Positions 55,822 to 64,000 of a DNA stretch of 64,000 nt are shown here, one piece after another. Within the stretch, counting starts at the first letter, position 1. The number at the start of each line of letters is the position of its first letter. The position numbers and the translations under genes were made by a program. Source of the DNA: Desulfopila inferna (lineage in GTDB: Bacteria > Desulfobacterota > Desulfobulbia > Desulfobulbales > Desulfocapsaceae); the NCBI RefSeq assembly GCF_016919005.1, contig NZ_JAFFQE010000003.1, positions 434,001 to 498,000 on the forward strand, given 5' to 3'. The notes beneath the pieces are model-generated. The model worked only from the letters and a program-made list of their open reading frames with translations, had not been told where the DNA came from and ran no database searches.

Positions 55822-57132
55822 CTACTTTTTGGCGACCCGCCGTGCTACCGAAGCGGCATGGGCGGTCAGACCTTCAAGGCCGGCGAGCATCTGAATATGA
55901 TCGCTATCCTCAATCAAAGCGGCCTTTGAGTAGGATATTACCGAACTTTTTTTGAGAAAGGTTTCCACTCCGAGTGCCGAGGCGAATCGCGCTGTTCCCA
56001 TGGTCGGCAGAACATGATTCGGGCCTGCCAGATAATCTCCGGCAGCCTCAGGAGTGTAGTTCCCCAGAAAAATAGCCCCGGCATGACGGATATACGGAAT
56101 CTGCGACCAGGGATCCGCAATCATCAGTTCCAGATGTTCGATGGCGATATCATTAGCCAGCTCGATCGCCTCTTCAAGATCGGCGGCAATTAAAATAACG
56201 CCATGGTCATTGAGGGCCCGGCGCGCGATATCCTGCCGCGACAACTGGGCCAGCTGCCGCTCCAGCTCAGCCGGAATTCGGGAAGCCAGCTCTTCGCTGG
56301 TGGTTATCAATATCGCCAGCGCCTGAACGTCGTGCTCCGCCTGGGCCAGCATATCGGCGGCAATAAAAACCGCATCGGCCTGGCCGTCGGCAACGATAAG
56401 CACTTCCGAAGGACCGGCGATCATGTCGATGCGGACCATTCCGGAAACTAGTCGCTTGGCCTCGGTCACATACTGATTGCCGGGCCCGACAATCACATCC
56501 ACCCGGGGGATGGTGGCGGTACCGTATGCCAGTGCCGCAATCGCCCAGGCGGAACCTATCTTGTAAATCTCGGTAATGCCCACTTCCTGTGCAGCCACCA
56601 GGAGATGAGGATCGATCTCTCCTTCGGCGTTGGGAGGGGTCACCATAATCCGGTTGCCGACCCCGGCGATAGCTGCGGGGATACCATTCATCAATACGGA
56701 TGAGACCAGCGGAGTAGACCCACCCTGCCCGCCTGGAACATACAGTCCTGCAGAATCAACCGGCCGCACCAGCCGACCGACAATAGTGCCGTCTTCGCGG
56801 GTCTGTATCCAGGAATCCTCCATCTCGCGCTGGTGGAAATTTTCGATTCTCTCTATCGCTCTGGAAAGAGTCTCCAGAAAAAGTTCATCCACCTGTTCGT
56901 AAGAATTCCTGAGCTCCTCTGTGGAGACCTGCAGATTGTCGATCTGCATTTGAGGAGCATCAAAACGACGACAGTATTCAACGACAGCCTCATCTCCTCT
57001 TGTCTTCACTGCCTTCAGAATGTCCTCGACTGTAGCCTGGCAGCCTGTATCGGCATCCTGAAAGCGATCCAGCAGACCGGCAATCTTATGTTTTCCTTCC
57101 GGTGAACCTGTTTGTATCGGAGTGATAGCCAT
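55822..57132 (-). CDS. hisD: Histidinol dehydrogenase
   Basis: HisD, 436 residues, catalyses the last two steps of histidine synthesis. The conserved PVDSAGLYVPGGQGGSTPLVSSVLMNGIPA block, VDVIVGPGNQYVTEAKRLV, IDMIAGPSEVLIVAD and the C-terminal GPNHVLPT with metal-binding His are present. The length is normal. Other his genes are absent from the window. It is followed directly by rsmG and separated by 133 bp from the upstream KAS III gene. Confidence 0.97.
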   Translation of the reverse strand: MAITPIQTGSPEGKHKIAGLLDRFQDADTGCQATVEDILKAVKTRGDEAVVEYCRRFDAPQMQIDNLQVSTEELRNSYEQVDELFLETLSRAIERIENFHQREMEDSWIQTREDGTIVGRLVRPVDSAGLYVPGGQGGSTPLVSSVLMNGIPAAIAGVGNRIMVTPPNAEGEIDPHLLVAAQEVGITEIYKIGSAWAIAALAYGTATIPRVDVIVGPGNQYVTEAKRLVSGMVRIDMIAGPSEVLIVADGQADAVFIAADMLAQAEHDVQALAILITTSEELASRIPAELERQLAQLSRQDIARRALNDHGVILIAADLEEAIELANDIAIEHLELMIADPWSQIPYIRHAGAIFLGNYTPEAAGDYLAGPNHVLPTMGTARFASALGVETFLKKSSVISYSKAALIEDSDHIQMLAGLEGLTAHAASVARRVAKK

Positions 57133-57265
57133 TGTCTTATCCGTTATTCATTTCTAGTTGTGTATCTTATTGTAAAACAAGAAGATCATCCTGGTATTCT
57201 CGAAGATAATACTCCGATACCTAAACCGCAATACTCTACGCCGCGAAAAGCATGCAGCGGCGGAA

Positions 57266-58399
57266 TCACTTTTTCTCCACGGTGATCCGGCGTACGATGA
57301 CATTCCCAACTGAATACCCGGCGCCGAAGGAGCAAATGATACCGAGATCCTGGTCCTTGAGATCTTCATGGTACTTATGGTAGCAGATGATCGAACCTGC
57401 AGAGGCAGTATTGGCATAGGTGTCGAGTATGGTGGGGGTAAGATCTTCCGAGATTTCGCGGCCCAGCAGTTTCCGGCATATCAGCTGATTCATGTTAAGA
57501 TTGGCCTGATGGAGCCAGACACGTCTCAGATCATCGGGGGCAATACCATGCTCGGCAAGGTGGGATCGGATAAACTCGGTAGCCATGGGGACAACTTCCT
57601 TGAACACCTTCCTGCCCTCCTGCCTGAAAAGCTTTGCCGCCTCGGGCTTCTCCCGCATGGTACGATTGAGAAAGCCGAAACCGTTGTAGATATTAGTCGA
57701 GTAGGTTGTGGAAAGTTTGGTTCCCACTACTTCGAAAACGTTGGCGGCGCTGCAGCAGTCTTCCCGTTCAAGCAGTACGGCTGTACAGACATCTCCGAAG
57801 ATGAAATGACTGTCGCGATCACGAAAATTGAGATGGGCTGAGCAGATCTCCGGATTAATAACCAGAATAGCCCTGGCATTTCCCCTGAAGATTGAATCTA
57901 CAGCCGTTTGGATGGCAAAGGTGGCTGAGGAGCAGGCGATGTTCATGTCAAAGGCAAAACCCTCTATCCCCAGAGCCTCCTGCACCTCAACTGCAATTGC
58001 AGGATAGGGCCTTTCCATATTGGAGCAGGAGACAATGACGGCATCGATGTCGGCGGCATTTTTAGAGGCTTGTTCCATGGCCTGACGGGCTGCAGCAACA
58101 CTCATGTCGCATTGAATGGAGCTCTGATCGCGCCCCCTCTCCGGCAAGCTCGGGCACATACGCTCCGGGTCCAGAATACCGTCACGATCGATCACATAGC
58201 GGCTCTTGATACCAGATGCTTTTTCTATAAATTCGACACTGGACTGTTGCAGCGGCTCACACACGCCCGCGGCAATATCGGCATCATGCTCTGCATTGAA
58301 GTTGTGCACATATGTGTTAAAGGAGTCGACCAACTCCTTGTTGGAAATACATAATGGAGGTGTATACACTCCAGACCCGCTGATCACGATTCTTGCCAT
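57266..58399 (-). CDS. Beta-ketoacyl-ACP synthase III-like protein (PA3286 type)
   Basis: A 377-residue thiolase-fold condensing enzyme. The catalytic triad is readable: Cys in NIACSSATF, His in WLHQANLNMN and Asn in YANTASAG. From memory, the N-terminal ISGSGVYTPPLCISNKELV, EKASGIKSRYVIDRDGILDPERM and RDRDSHFIFGD closely resemble the Pseudomonas aeruginosa PA3286-type KAS III, which condenses medium-chain acyl-CoA with malonyl-ACP, instead of housekeeping FabH. The start is ATG at 58399 with AGAG upstream; the longer frame to 58453 looks non-coding. It stands alone, 133 bp upstream of hisD. Confidence 0.85.
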   Translation of the reverse strand: MARIVISGSGVYTPPLCISNKELVDSFNTYVHNFNAEHDADIAAGVCEPLQQSSVEFIEKASGIKSRYVIDRDGILDPERMCPSLPERGRDQSSIQCDMSVAAARQAMEQASKNAADIDAVIVSCSNMERPYPAIAVEVQEALGIEGFAFDMNIACSSATFAIQTAVDSIFRGNARAILVINPEICSAHLNFRDRDSHFIFGDVCTAVLLEREDCCSAANVFEVVGTKLSTTYSTNIYNGFGFLNRTMREKPEAAKLFRQEGRKVFKEVVPMATEFIRSHLAEHGIAPDDLRRVWLHQANLNMNQLICRKLLGREISEDLTPTILDTYANTASAGSIICYHKYHEDLKDQDLGIICSFGAGYSVGNVIVRRITVEKK

Positions 58400-58974
58400 G
58401 ATTTTCTCTTTTTTTTTATTCGCAGAAAAACAATCGAAGGCTTTCCTCCCCAAGCGAAATGGCCCATCCGTGCCCGCACTATACAGGCAGATGGCCTGCA
58501 GCTCAACCTCAAGATGCAGTGGAGATCAATTTTATACTTTGATGGACTCGTAAAAAAGCTCTATCTGCGTCGTTGTAGTGTTTTTGGCAAGCCTGCAAAC
58601 TCTTCGGCTTTGCCGATTTCTCATAATATCTGCGTAACTATTCAGCAAGAAGCTTAAAACAGGCAGTTTGCCCTGAACTGTACCTGTTGAGCAGTGCTTC
58701 AAGTAAGCCCTCTGACGGGCATAAACATCGACTCCGGAGTGCGCTGATCGTGTGCAGATGGGGTGCTGCTGAATAGTTACACATCTGCCTACAAACATGT
58801 CCGCGGAAGTAAAGGCAAAAAGATTGGGCAGCTCATTTTAACTTCCTAATTTTCGGAGAAAACTATATAGTTAATGCCATGGAGTACTCCGCAACCGATT
58901 GATTTCAATTCTGAAGTGCATTATGGTCTAATCCTGCATTAAGAATCAACCACGTAATTGTCTGGAGATACGAA
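58400..58974. other. 575-bp divergent region with repeat copy D
   Basis: Between the KAS III (-) and ahbD (+) genes. It holds a CTCGTAAAAAAGC repeat core near 58547 and GTAACTATTCAG element copy D (58634-58780). The remaining 190 bp before ahbD is AT-rich and should contain its promoter, which I cannot place. Confidence 0.6.
58634..58780 (+). repeat. GTAACTATTCAG inverted-terminal repeat element, copy D
   Basis: A 147-bp element with GTAACTATTCAGCA at 58634 and TGCTGAATAGTTAC ending at 58780. The interior (AAAACAGGCAGTTTGCCCTG, GTGTGCAGATGGGGTGCTGC) is nearly the same as copy B. It is flanked by ATCTGC on the left and, 3 bp out, ATCTGC on the right, a possible but unproven target duplication. 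Confidence 0.8.
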
Positions 58975-60048
58975 ATGGAATTTGAACCGAAATGGATTGC
59001 CTGGGAAATCACCCGGCGCTGTAATCTCAGCTGTGTGCACTGCCGGTCATCCTCAGATCCGGAGGTAGCCTCTCACCCTGATTTCACCTATGAACAGGCG
59101 GTCCGGGTGCTCGATGATATAGCCTCATATGCCAGTCCGGTTGTGGTTTTATCCGGCGGCGAACCGTTGCTTCGCCCGGATGTCTTCGATATCGCCCGCT
59201 ACGGCACCGGTAAAGGGCTGCGCATGTGTCTGGCAACCAACGGCACCCTGGTAACAGAAGAAACCTGCAAAAACATACTGGACGCTGATATCAAAATGGT
59301 ATCGCTCAGTCTCGATGGCGCCACAGCGGCAACGCATGACAATTTCCGCAATCAGCAGGGAGCTTTCGCCGGCACCATGGAAGCGATCCGGCTTTTCAAT
59401 GAAAAAAACATTCCGTTCCTGGTCAACTCCTCGTTCACCCTGCGCAACCGCCACGAGCTAGCCGACATCTACAAGCTGGTCAAAGGGCTCGGCGCCACGG
59501 CCTGGTATATGTTCATGATAGTTCCCACCGGCCGCGGTGAAGATATCATGGAGGAACTCATCCCTGATGATATATACGAAGAGATTCTCGACTGGCACTA
59601 TGAGGTGGAAAAACAGGAGAACGACCTGTTGATGCGTCCGACCTGCGCTCCTCATTATTACCGGCTGGTTCGGGAAAAGGCCCGGGAAGAAGGCAATACC
59701 TTCAAACGCAGGAATCTGAAGTTCTCCACCGGCGGGTCAAAGGGATGTCTTGCCGGTCAGCTCATTTGTCTGATCGATGTTGACGGCGAGGTACTGCCAT
59801 GCTCCTACTTTCCCAAGTCCGCCGGCAATATCTTTGAGCTGGGACTCAAGGAGATATGGGAAAATTCGCAACTGTTTTTGAGTCTGCGGGATTTTAAATC
59901 CTATAAGGATAATTGCGGCCAGTGCGAATACGTCAACGTTTGCGGAGGCTGCAGAGCAAGGGCCTATGCCGTCAGTGGAGATTATCTGGCTCAGGAACCC
60001 TACTGCAGTTATATTCCTGTAAAATTACGCCATAAAGAGCGCCTTTAA
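58975..60048 (+). CDS. ahbD: Heme b synthase AhbD (radical SAM)
   Basis: A 357-residue radical SAM enzyme that turns Fe-coproporphyrin III (coproheme) into heme b by oxidative decarboxylation of two propionates. The N-terminal [19 protein letters not shown] carries CxxxCxx[26 protein letters not shown], the [19 protein letters not shown] block and the C-terminal auxiliary cluster region ([38 protein letters not shown]) are those of AhbD instead of AhbC. The ATG at 58975 follows CTGGAGAT. hemE follows after 22 bp, so the two haem genes form one unit. Confidence 0.92.
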   Translation: MEFEPKWIAWEITRRCNLSCVHCRSSSDPEVASHPDFTYEQAVRVLDDIASYASPVVVLSGGEPLLRPDVFDIARYGTGKGLRMCLATNGTLVTEETCKNILDADIKMVSLSLDGATAATHDNFRNQQGAFAGTMEAIRLFNEKNIPFLVNSSFTLRNRHELADIYKLVKGLGATAWYMFMIVPTGRGEDIMEELIPDDIYEEILDWHYEVEKQENDLLMRPTCAPHYYRLVREKAREEGNTFKRRNLKFSTGGSKGCLAGQLICLIDVDGEVLPCSYFPKSAGNIFELGLKEIWENSQLFLSLRDFKSYKDNCGQCEYVNVCGGCRARAYAVSGDYLAQEPYCSYIPVKLRHKERL

Positions 60049-60070
60049 ACCTCAACACCATCAAAGACCA

Positions 60071-61090
60071 ATGAACGATACCTTTCTTAAAGCATGCCGC
60101 GGCGAAAAAACCGACTACACACCCATCTGGATGATGCGCCAGGCAGGCCGCTACCTTCCGGAATACCAGAAAGTGAGAGGTAAGGTCACTTTTCTTGAGC
60201 TCTGCAAAAATCCGGAACTCTGTGTTGAAGTCACTCTGCAACCCATAGATATTCTGAATATGGATGCGGCAATCATGTTTTCCGACATCCTTATTCCCAT
60301 GGAAGCCATGGGAGCACCGCTTGAGTTCCATGAGGGAAAAGGACCGGTTTTTCCTGAGTCAATACGCAGCAAAGCCGATCTTGACCGGCTCATCGTTGCC
60401 GATCCTTATGAAAAAACAGGATTCGTAATGGAGACCATCAAGCTGCTGCGCAGGGAACTCAAGGTGCCGCTGATCGGTTTTGCCGGGGCACCGTTCACCT
60501 GCGCCACTTACCTGATAGAAGGCGGTTCTTCCAAGTTTTTCTGGGAGACCAAAAAAATGATGTTTACCAACCCCGCACTCTTCCATGAGGTTATGGAAAA
60601 GATAACCCAGACAACAACCAGGTACATGCTGGCCCAGGCTGAGGCGGGAGCGCAGGCCCTGCAGCTTTTCGACTCCTGGGCAGGAATTCTGGCACCCTGT
60701 GATTTTGAAGAGTTTGCCTTACCCTATGCTACCAGAATAATTGCTGATCTCAAGAAGACAGGTGTACCTCTGATCTATTTCGCCAACAATGGGGCGACCC
60801 TGCTCGATCTTTCGGTGACCACGGACGCGGATGTTATCGGTCTCGACTGGCGCATCAATATTGGTGAGGCCATCAGGAAGGTCGGCAAAAAAGCCGTGCA
60901 GGGCAATCTCGATCCAATAGCTCTGCTTCTCCCCAGAGATGAATTGCGCCGTAGAATCCAGCAGCTGCTGAAAGGTGCGGAGGGCGCTTTTGGCCATATA
61001 TTTAATCTGGGCCACGGCATCCACCAATTCACTCCCCCCGACCAGGCCAGATATGCCGTGGAATATGTTCATGAACTCAGCGCCCGGTAA
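60071..61090 (+). CDS. hemE: Uroporphyrinogen decarboxylase
   Basis: HemE, 339 residues, decarboxylates uroporphyrinogen III to coproporphyrinogen III. The signature PIWMMRQAGRYLPEYQKVR lies near residue 18, the catalytic Asp in FSDILIPMEAMG, and GFAGAPFTCATYLIEGGSS and the final FNLGHGIHQFTPP block are normal. Fusion or loss of key residues is not seen. It lies 22 bp after ahbD and 12 bp before an HD-domain gene. HemE is not needed for the siroheme-dependent route that AhbD usually ends, see findings. Confidence 0.96.
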   Translation: MNDTFLKACRGEKTDYTPIWMMRQAGRYLPEYQKVRGKVTFLELCKNPELCVEVTLQPIDILNMDAAIMFSDILIPMEAMGAPLEFHEGKGPVFPESIRSKADLDRLIVADPYEKTGFVMETIKLLRRELKVPLIGFAGAPFTCATYLIEGGSSKFFWETKKMMFTNPALFHEVMEKITQTTTRYMLAQAEAGAQALQLFDSWAGILAPCDFEEFALPYATRIIADLKKTGVPLIYFANNGATLLDLSVTTDADVIGLDWRINIGEAIRKVGKKAVQGNLDPIALLLPRDELRRRIQQLLKGAEGAFGHIFNLGHGIHQFTPPDQARYAVEYVHELSAR

Positions 61091-61102
61091 ACGGAGGGAA
61101 TA

Positions 61103-61699
61103 ATGCAAAACTCTTCTCCCTCAATCCCGGAATGCCTCAAGTTGATGGAGGAGCACGCTATGCTGTCGAACATTCGCGATCATTCCATGGTGGTGGCTCG
61201 TGTCTCGGAAACAGTGCTCTCCAAAATCGCTAATCACAGTGGCTGTAAAAATATACCGGAACGGGAGCTTGTCATTGCAGGGGCACTCTTGCACGATATT
61301 GCCAAAACTCCCTGCCTGCACGGCAATTGTGATCACGCTCTGGCAGGTGGGGAGATCTGTGAACGTCTCGACTTCCCCGCAGTCGCCGAAATTGTCAGAG
61401 AGCATGTCCGCCTTTCACATTTTGCCGGAAAAAGATATAAAAAAGGTTTTTTCGAGGCCAAGGAGATTATCTACTATTCCGACAAACGAGTAGTGCATGA
61501 CCAGATAGTCAGTCTGGTGGAAAGGCTTGATTATATCCTGGAGCGATACGGCAACAATGATCCCATCCGGCACAGGATTATTCGCGAGAACTTCAGCCAA
61601 TGCCAGGATCTTGAAGTCTGGCTGTGCCGGGCCGCGGGTTGCAGTTCCTCAGAACTGCTGAAGGATATCAATATCCTTTCCTATTCCTCCGAGCAATGA
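61103..61699 (+). CDS. HD-domain phosphohydrolase-like protein
   Basis: A 198-residue protein with the HDIG pattern: His in IRDHSMVVARV, the HD pair in GALLHDIAKTPCL, then HALAGGEICERL and EHVRLSHF. This is the arrangement of small HD hydrolases that act on nucleotides or phosphate monoesters. No partner domain is present and the substrate is unknown. It is a different subfamily from the HD protein at 21427. It is 12 bp after hemE, and its stop overlaps the next ATG (ATGA), so it probably belongs to the ahbD-hemE unit. Confidence 0.87.
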   Translation: MQNSSPSIPECLKLMEEHAMLSNIRDHSMVVARVSETVLSKIANHSGCKNIPERELVIAGALLHDIAKTPCLHGNCDHALAGGEICERLDFPAVAEIVREHVRLSHFAGKRYKKGFFEAKEIIYYSDKRVVHDQIVSLVERLDYILERYGNNDPIRHRIIRENFSQCQDLEVWLCRAAGCSSSELLKDINILSYSSEQ

Positions 61700-62442
61700 A
61701 GATCACCTTTCTCGGTACGGGAGAAGCCTGCGACATCTCCCGCCGCAACACTTCGCTTCTTATCGAGGATGGGGAGCAACACCACCTACTGGATTGCGGC
61801 TTCAGCAGCGCCCATGGTTATTTCGGCCATGAACCTGATACCCCTCTGACCACAATATGGATCTCTCATTTTCATGGGGATCATTTTTTTGGCGTTCCTC
61901 AGCTCCTGGTATACATGTACATGCAAAAAAGAGAGGAACAACTGACCATTCTCAGCGGTATTGACTGCAAAGACAAAATCTATTCAGCATTGGATCTGGC
62001 CTATCCCGGACTTTCGGACAAGCTTCGCTTTCCTCTCCGCTTTCTTCAGGTGAGGCCCGAAGAACCGCTAACATGTAATAATCTTTCATGGGAATCCGCA
62101 GCTGTCAACCATTCGCAGCCGGCCTTTGCGGTACGAATTACCTCTTGCGGGCATTCGCTTTATTACAGCGGAGACGGTAAGCCGACCGCGGAAGCGGTCA
62201 AATTAATACAGGGATGCGATCTGGTGGTCCATGAAGCCTTTTCGCTCATCCCCGGCAAACCAACACATTCATCCGCTGAGGAGTGCCTGCTTCTTGCCGA
62301 GCGACTCTCAATTCCCCGACTTGCCCTTCTCCATATAAACCGCAAAGATCGCCGACAGCTCAGAGATATGGCAACTCCGCTCCAGCCGCCCGCTGCCACC
62401 AGATTGATCATTGCTGAAGACGATGAGCAGCTTATCCTTTAG
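61696..62442 (+). CDS. Metallo-beta-lactamase-fold hydrolase (RNase Z-like)
   Basis: A 248-residue MBL-fold protein. Metal ligands are readable: SHFHGDHFFG (HxHxDH), His in AAVNHSQPAF, Asp in YYSGDGKPT and a final His in LLHINRKD. The start MKITFLGTGEACDISRRNTS and the DGKPTAEAV segment resemble RNase Z and ElaC-like phosphodiesterases, but the long exosite arm is missing, so a tRNA 3'-processing role is unproven. ATG at 61696 overlaps the stop of the HD gene by 4 bp, so the two products may cooperate. Confidence 0.87.
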   Translation: MKITFLGTGEACDISRRNTSLLIEDGEQHHLLDCGFSSAHGYFGHEPDTPLTTIWISHFHGDHFFGVPQLLVYMYMQKREEQLTILSGIDCKDKIYSALDLAYPGLSDKLRFPLRFLQVRPEEPLTCNNLSWESAAVNHSQPAFAVRITSCGHSLYYSGDGKPTAEAVKLIQGCDLVVHEAFSLIPGKPTHSSAEECLLLAERLSIPRLALLHINRKDRRQLRDMATPLQPPAATRLIIAEDDEQLIL

Positions 62443-62722
62443 CTCCCGGCAAGGCTATGCGATCAGACGGCAGGCCGGTCATTTTATTAAATCGGCGATG
62501 CTTCACCACGGCCTTCATAGTTAAACCTCTGACGTACGTTGTCGTTCTGCCCAAACCTGTTTTTTGGTGATGCCGGGAGATTTTTCATATTCGATGACTA
62601 CATTTTTAGTTAAGGCTCATTGTGCGCGCCATCAGCCGTCTCCTATAGACCAGGATCCATAGAGGCGGAACACACGACAGTTACCTCGAAATTATGACCA
62701 AATTCTCTCTGGAGCTATTTTG
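62443..62722. other. 280-bp intergenic stretch
   Basis: No feature that I can support. No hairpin with T-run follows the MBL gene, and no promoter stands out before the next gene. Confidence 0.4.
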
Positions 62723-63865
62723 ATGGAACAGGAGCAAAATCTACCCTTTATCGAAAAGGTAATGGACCGGTTTGCCGAAGAGACCGGGCTGCAGGGGACC
62801 CGCCCGCCACAGCGTTACCTGTGGACCGATGCCTTTGCTGTCTGCAACTATCTGGAACTGCAGAGGCGCACCGGCAAAGATGAGTATGGTGCAAGAGCCC
62901 TCCGTCTGGTCGACCAGGTTCATAAGGTGCTGGGACGTCACCGCGAGGATGATCCCCGGAATGGATGGATCAGCGGTCTCGCTGAAGCTGAAGGCGAAAA
63001 ACATCCTACCCGCGGTGGTCTGAGAATCGGTAAAGAGTTACCGGAAAGACTTGCCGATGAAGGCGAAGACAGTTCACTGGAGTGGGAACGTGATGGCCAG
63101 TACTTTCACTATCTCACCAAATGGATGCAGGCCCTGCATCGCGTTTCCCTCCAAATGAAAGAACCTCTCTACGACGCCTGGGCACTCGAAATGGCTGAAG
63201 TGGCGCATGATGCCTTTACCTATGAACCGCCATTCGGCGAGACAAAACGAATGTACTGGAAGATGAGCATCGATTTGTCGAGACCGCTGGTTACAAGTAT
63301 GGGCCAGCATGATCCGATAGACGGCTACCTGAGCTACCTGGAATTACAGGTGGGAGCTCCTGCTGCGCTAAAGAAGGAAATCGCCGATCTGGAGGCGATG
63401 TGCAGGCATATGAACTGGATAACCGATGATCCTTTGGGCATTGGCGGTATTTTGGCTGACGCCCTGTTTCTGATCAAGCTTACCGCCTCGGGCAAACCAG
63501 TCCTCCCCGGTCTGACGGAAGATCTGCTTAAGGCCGCGGCACAAGGCCTGACTCACTATTCTGCCCAGAATCCGCTACGCCTACCGGTGGAGTTCAGACT
63601 GGCATTCCGGGAACTTGGTTTGGCAATCGGCCTGCGGGCTGTAGGAAGGATCAACACATATCTTTCAGAATTCGAAAAATTCCCAAAAAACTCATTCGTC
63701 CAGTTGCTCGATGAACTATCCGGTTACCAATCACTTCGAGATACAGCTGAAGAATGCTGGCTCGCCCCTGAAAACCGCGAAACCTATACCTGGGAATCCC
63801 ATAATAACATCAATTACATAATGCTCTGCACCGCCCTTTCCCCGGGAGGTTTTTTTGGCGACTGA
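62723..63865 (+). CDS. Unrecognised 380-aa protein, possibly alpha/alpha-toroid
   Basis: I do not recognise the family. The protein is rich in amphipathic helices and conserved-looking aromatic/acidic blocks: QRYLWTDAFAVCNYLEL, GWISGLAEAEGEKHPTRGGL, EWERDGQYFHYLTKWMQAL, SMGQHDPIDGYLSY and ETYTWESHNNINYIML. Helix length and WxxDxF-type spacing recall six-hairpin glycosidase folds, but no catalytic pair can be named. No signal peptide or membrane helix. I chose ATG at 62723, with GGAG 8 nt upstream. Its 3' end overlaps the start of a further gene by 11 bp. Confidence 0.75.
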   Translation: MEQEQNLPFIEKVMDRFAEETGLQGTRPPQRYLWTDAFAVCNYLELQRRTGKDEYGARALRLVDQVHKVLGRHREDDPRNGWISGLAEAEGEKHPTRGGLRIGKELPERLADEGEDSSLEWERDGQYFHYLTKWMQALHRVSLQMKEPLYDAWALEMAEVAHDAFTYEPPFGETKRMYWKMSIDLSRPLVTSMGQHDPIDGYLSYLELQVGAPAALKKEIADLEAMCRHMNWITDDPLGIGGILADALFLIKLTASGKPVLPGLTEDLLKAAAQGLTHYSAQNPLRLPVEFRLAFRELGLAIGLRAVGRINTYLSEFEKFPKNSFVQLLDELSGYQSLRDTAEECWLAPENRETYTWESHNNINYIMLCTALSPGGFFGD

Positions 63866-64000
63866 GAGTGCTGCCGTCGAAGACGGCCGGCGCAAACCAG
63901 TTCCTGACCTTATATATCAGTATTCCATATATCGCTGCCGGTCATCTCCATCCGGTAAGAGTTTCAAGACCATCAACATTTCTCCTGGCCGCACCGACAA
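63855..64000 (+). CDS. 5' end of a gene cut by the window edge
   Basis: A frame from TTG at 63855, preceded by GGGAGG 5-6 nt upstream, stays open to the end (48 codons). The translation begins with Ala, Thr, Glu and later contains PVPDLIYQYSIYRCRSSPSG and TINISPGRTD, which looks protein-like. It overlaps the preceding gene by 11 bp, suggesting translational coupling. The family cannot be named from so few residues. Confidence 0.45.
   Translation, partial: MATESAAVEDGRRKPVPDLIYQYSIYRCRSSPSGKSFKTINISPGRTD

Noticed and set aside
58532-58798. 88-codon minus-strand frame
   Set aside because: It lies almost wholly in repeat copy D and its flank; the equivalent frame is not kept in copy B.

Overview
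The window reads as a chromosome segment of a Gram-negative anaerobe of the Desulfobacterota, most likely a sulfate-reducer-type member of the Desulfobulbales. This is an inference from content: a Desulfovibrio-type single-cluster ferredoxin, the radical-SAM haem enzyme AhbD, an LPS and outer-membrane toolkit (waaA, tamA/tamB, lolC/lolD, an AsmA protein), TrmFO, and many cNMP-fold/PilZ/sigma-54-type signalling proteins. There is no rRNA, tRNA, CRISPR, prophage or transposase. Coding density is high and most genes sit in short co-directional runs.

Layout. 1-3.1 kb (+): mutL 3' end, a 3D-domain lipoprotein, trmFO. 3.2-8.4 kb (-): a two-gene unit joined by a 4-bp overlap, a 1123-aa HEAT-like/cNMP-fold/PilZ protein followed by a Twinkle-like (zinc finger, degenerate TOPRIM, DnaB-type ATPase) protein. 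8.8-14.5 kb (-): maf, fabL, DUF362, serA, B12-binding radical SAM. 14.9-21.2 kb: an M1-peptidase/ChaN/PDZ fusion, a DUF1992 protein, waaA, and a cyclophilin-FKBP fusion. 21.4-25.9 kb (-): HD protein, trpS, dnaK, grpE. 26.4-30.8 kb: ltaE, then a minus-strand set of cNMP-PilZ protein (a paralogue of the C-terminal part of the 1123-aa protein), membrane protein and NtrC-family regulator. 31.3-37.4 kb (-): an AhpD-like protein and tamA-tamB. 37.5-42.6 kb (+): a TrmA-family methyltransferase and lysS-lolC-lolD. 42.6-45.8 kb (-): AsmA and a CDF transporter. 46.1-50 kb (+): ferredoxin, an outer-membrane barrel, tdh-kbl. 50.3-58.4 kb (-): a chimeric membrane sensor, a divergent PRPP synthetase, leuB, rsmG, hisD and a KAS III. 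59-64 kb (+): ahbD-hemE-HD-metallo-beta-lactamase, an unrecognised 381-aa protein and the start of a further gene.

How the genes relate. TamA/TamB, AsmA, LolC/LolD, WaaA and the barrel protein serve envelope biogenesis. Tdh plus Kbl and, separately, LtaE give two threonine-to-glycine routes. GrpE/DnaK and the dual PPIase are folding factors in cytoplasm and periplasm. AhbD next to HemE suggests coproporphyrin-level haem synthesis.

Most notable: (1) a chimera at 50.3-52.9 kb of a cNMP fold, a degenerate sigma-54-activator-type AAA+ domain and a NapH/NosR-like iron-sulfur membrane domain; (2) just past its 3' end, a strong GG-N10-GC sigma-54 promoter reading into a C8 tract and a 20-bp terminator stem, a candidate 70-nt small RNA; (3) the HEAT/cNMP/PilZ plus Twinkle-like ATPase pair and its 29.8-kb paralogue; (4) a dispersed transposase-less repeat with GTAACTATTCAG terminal inverted repeats, four copies.
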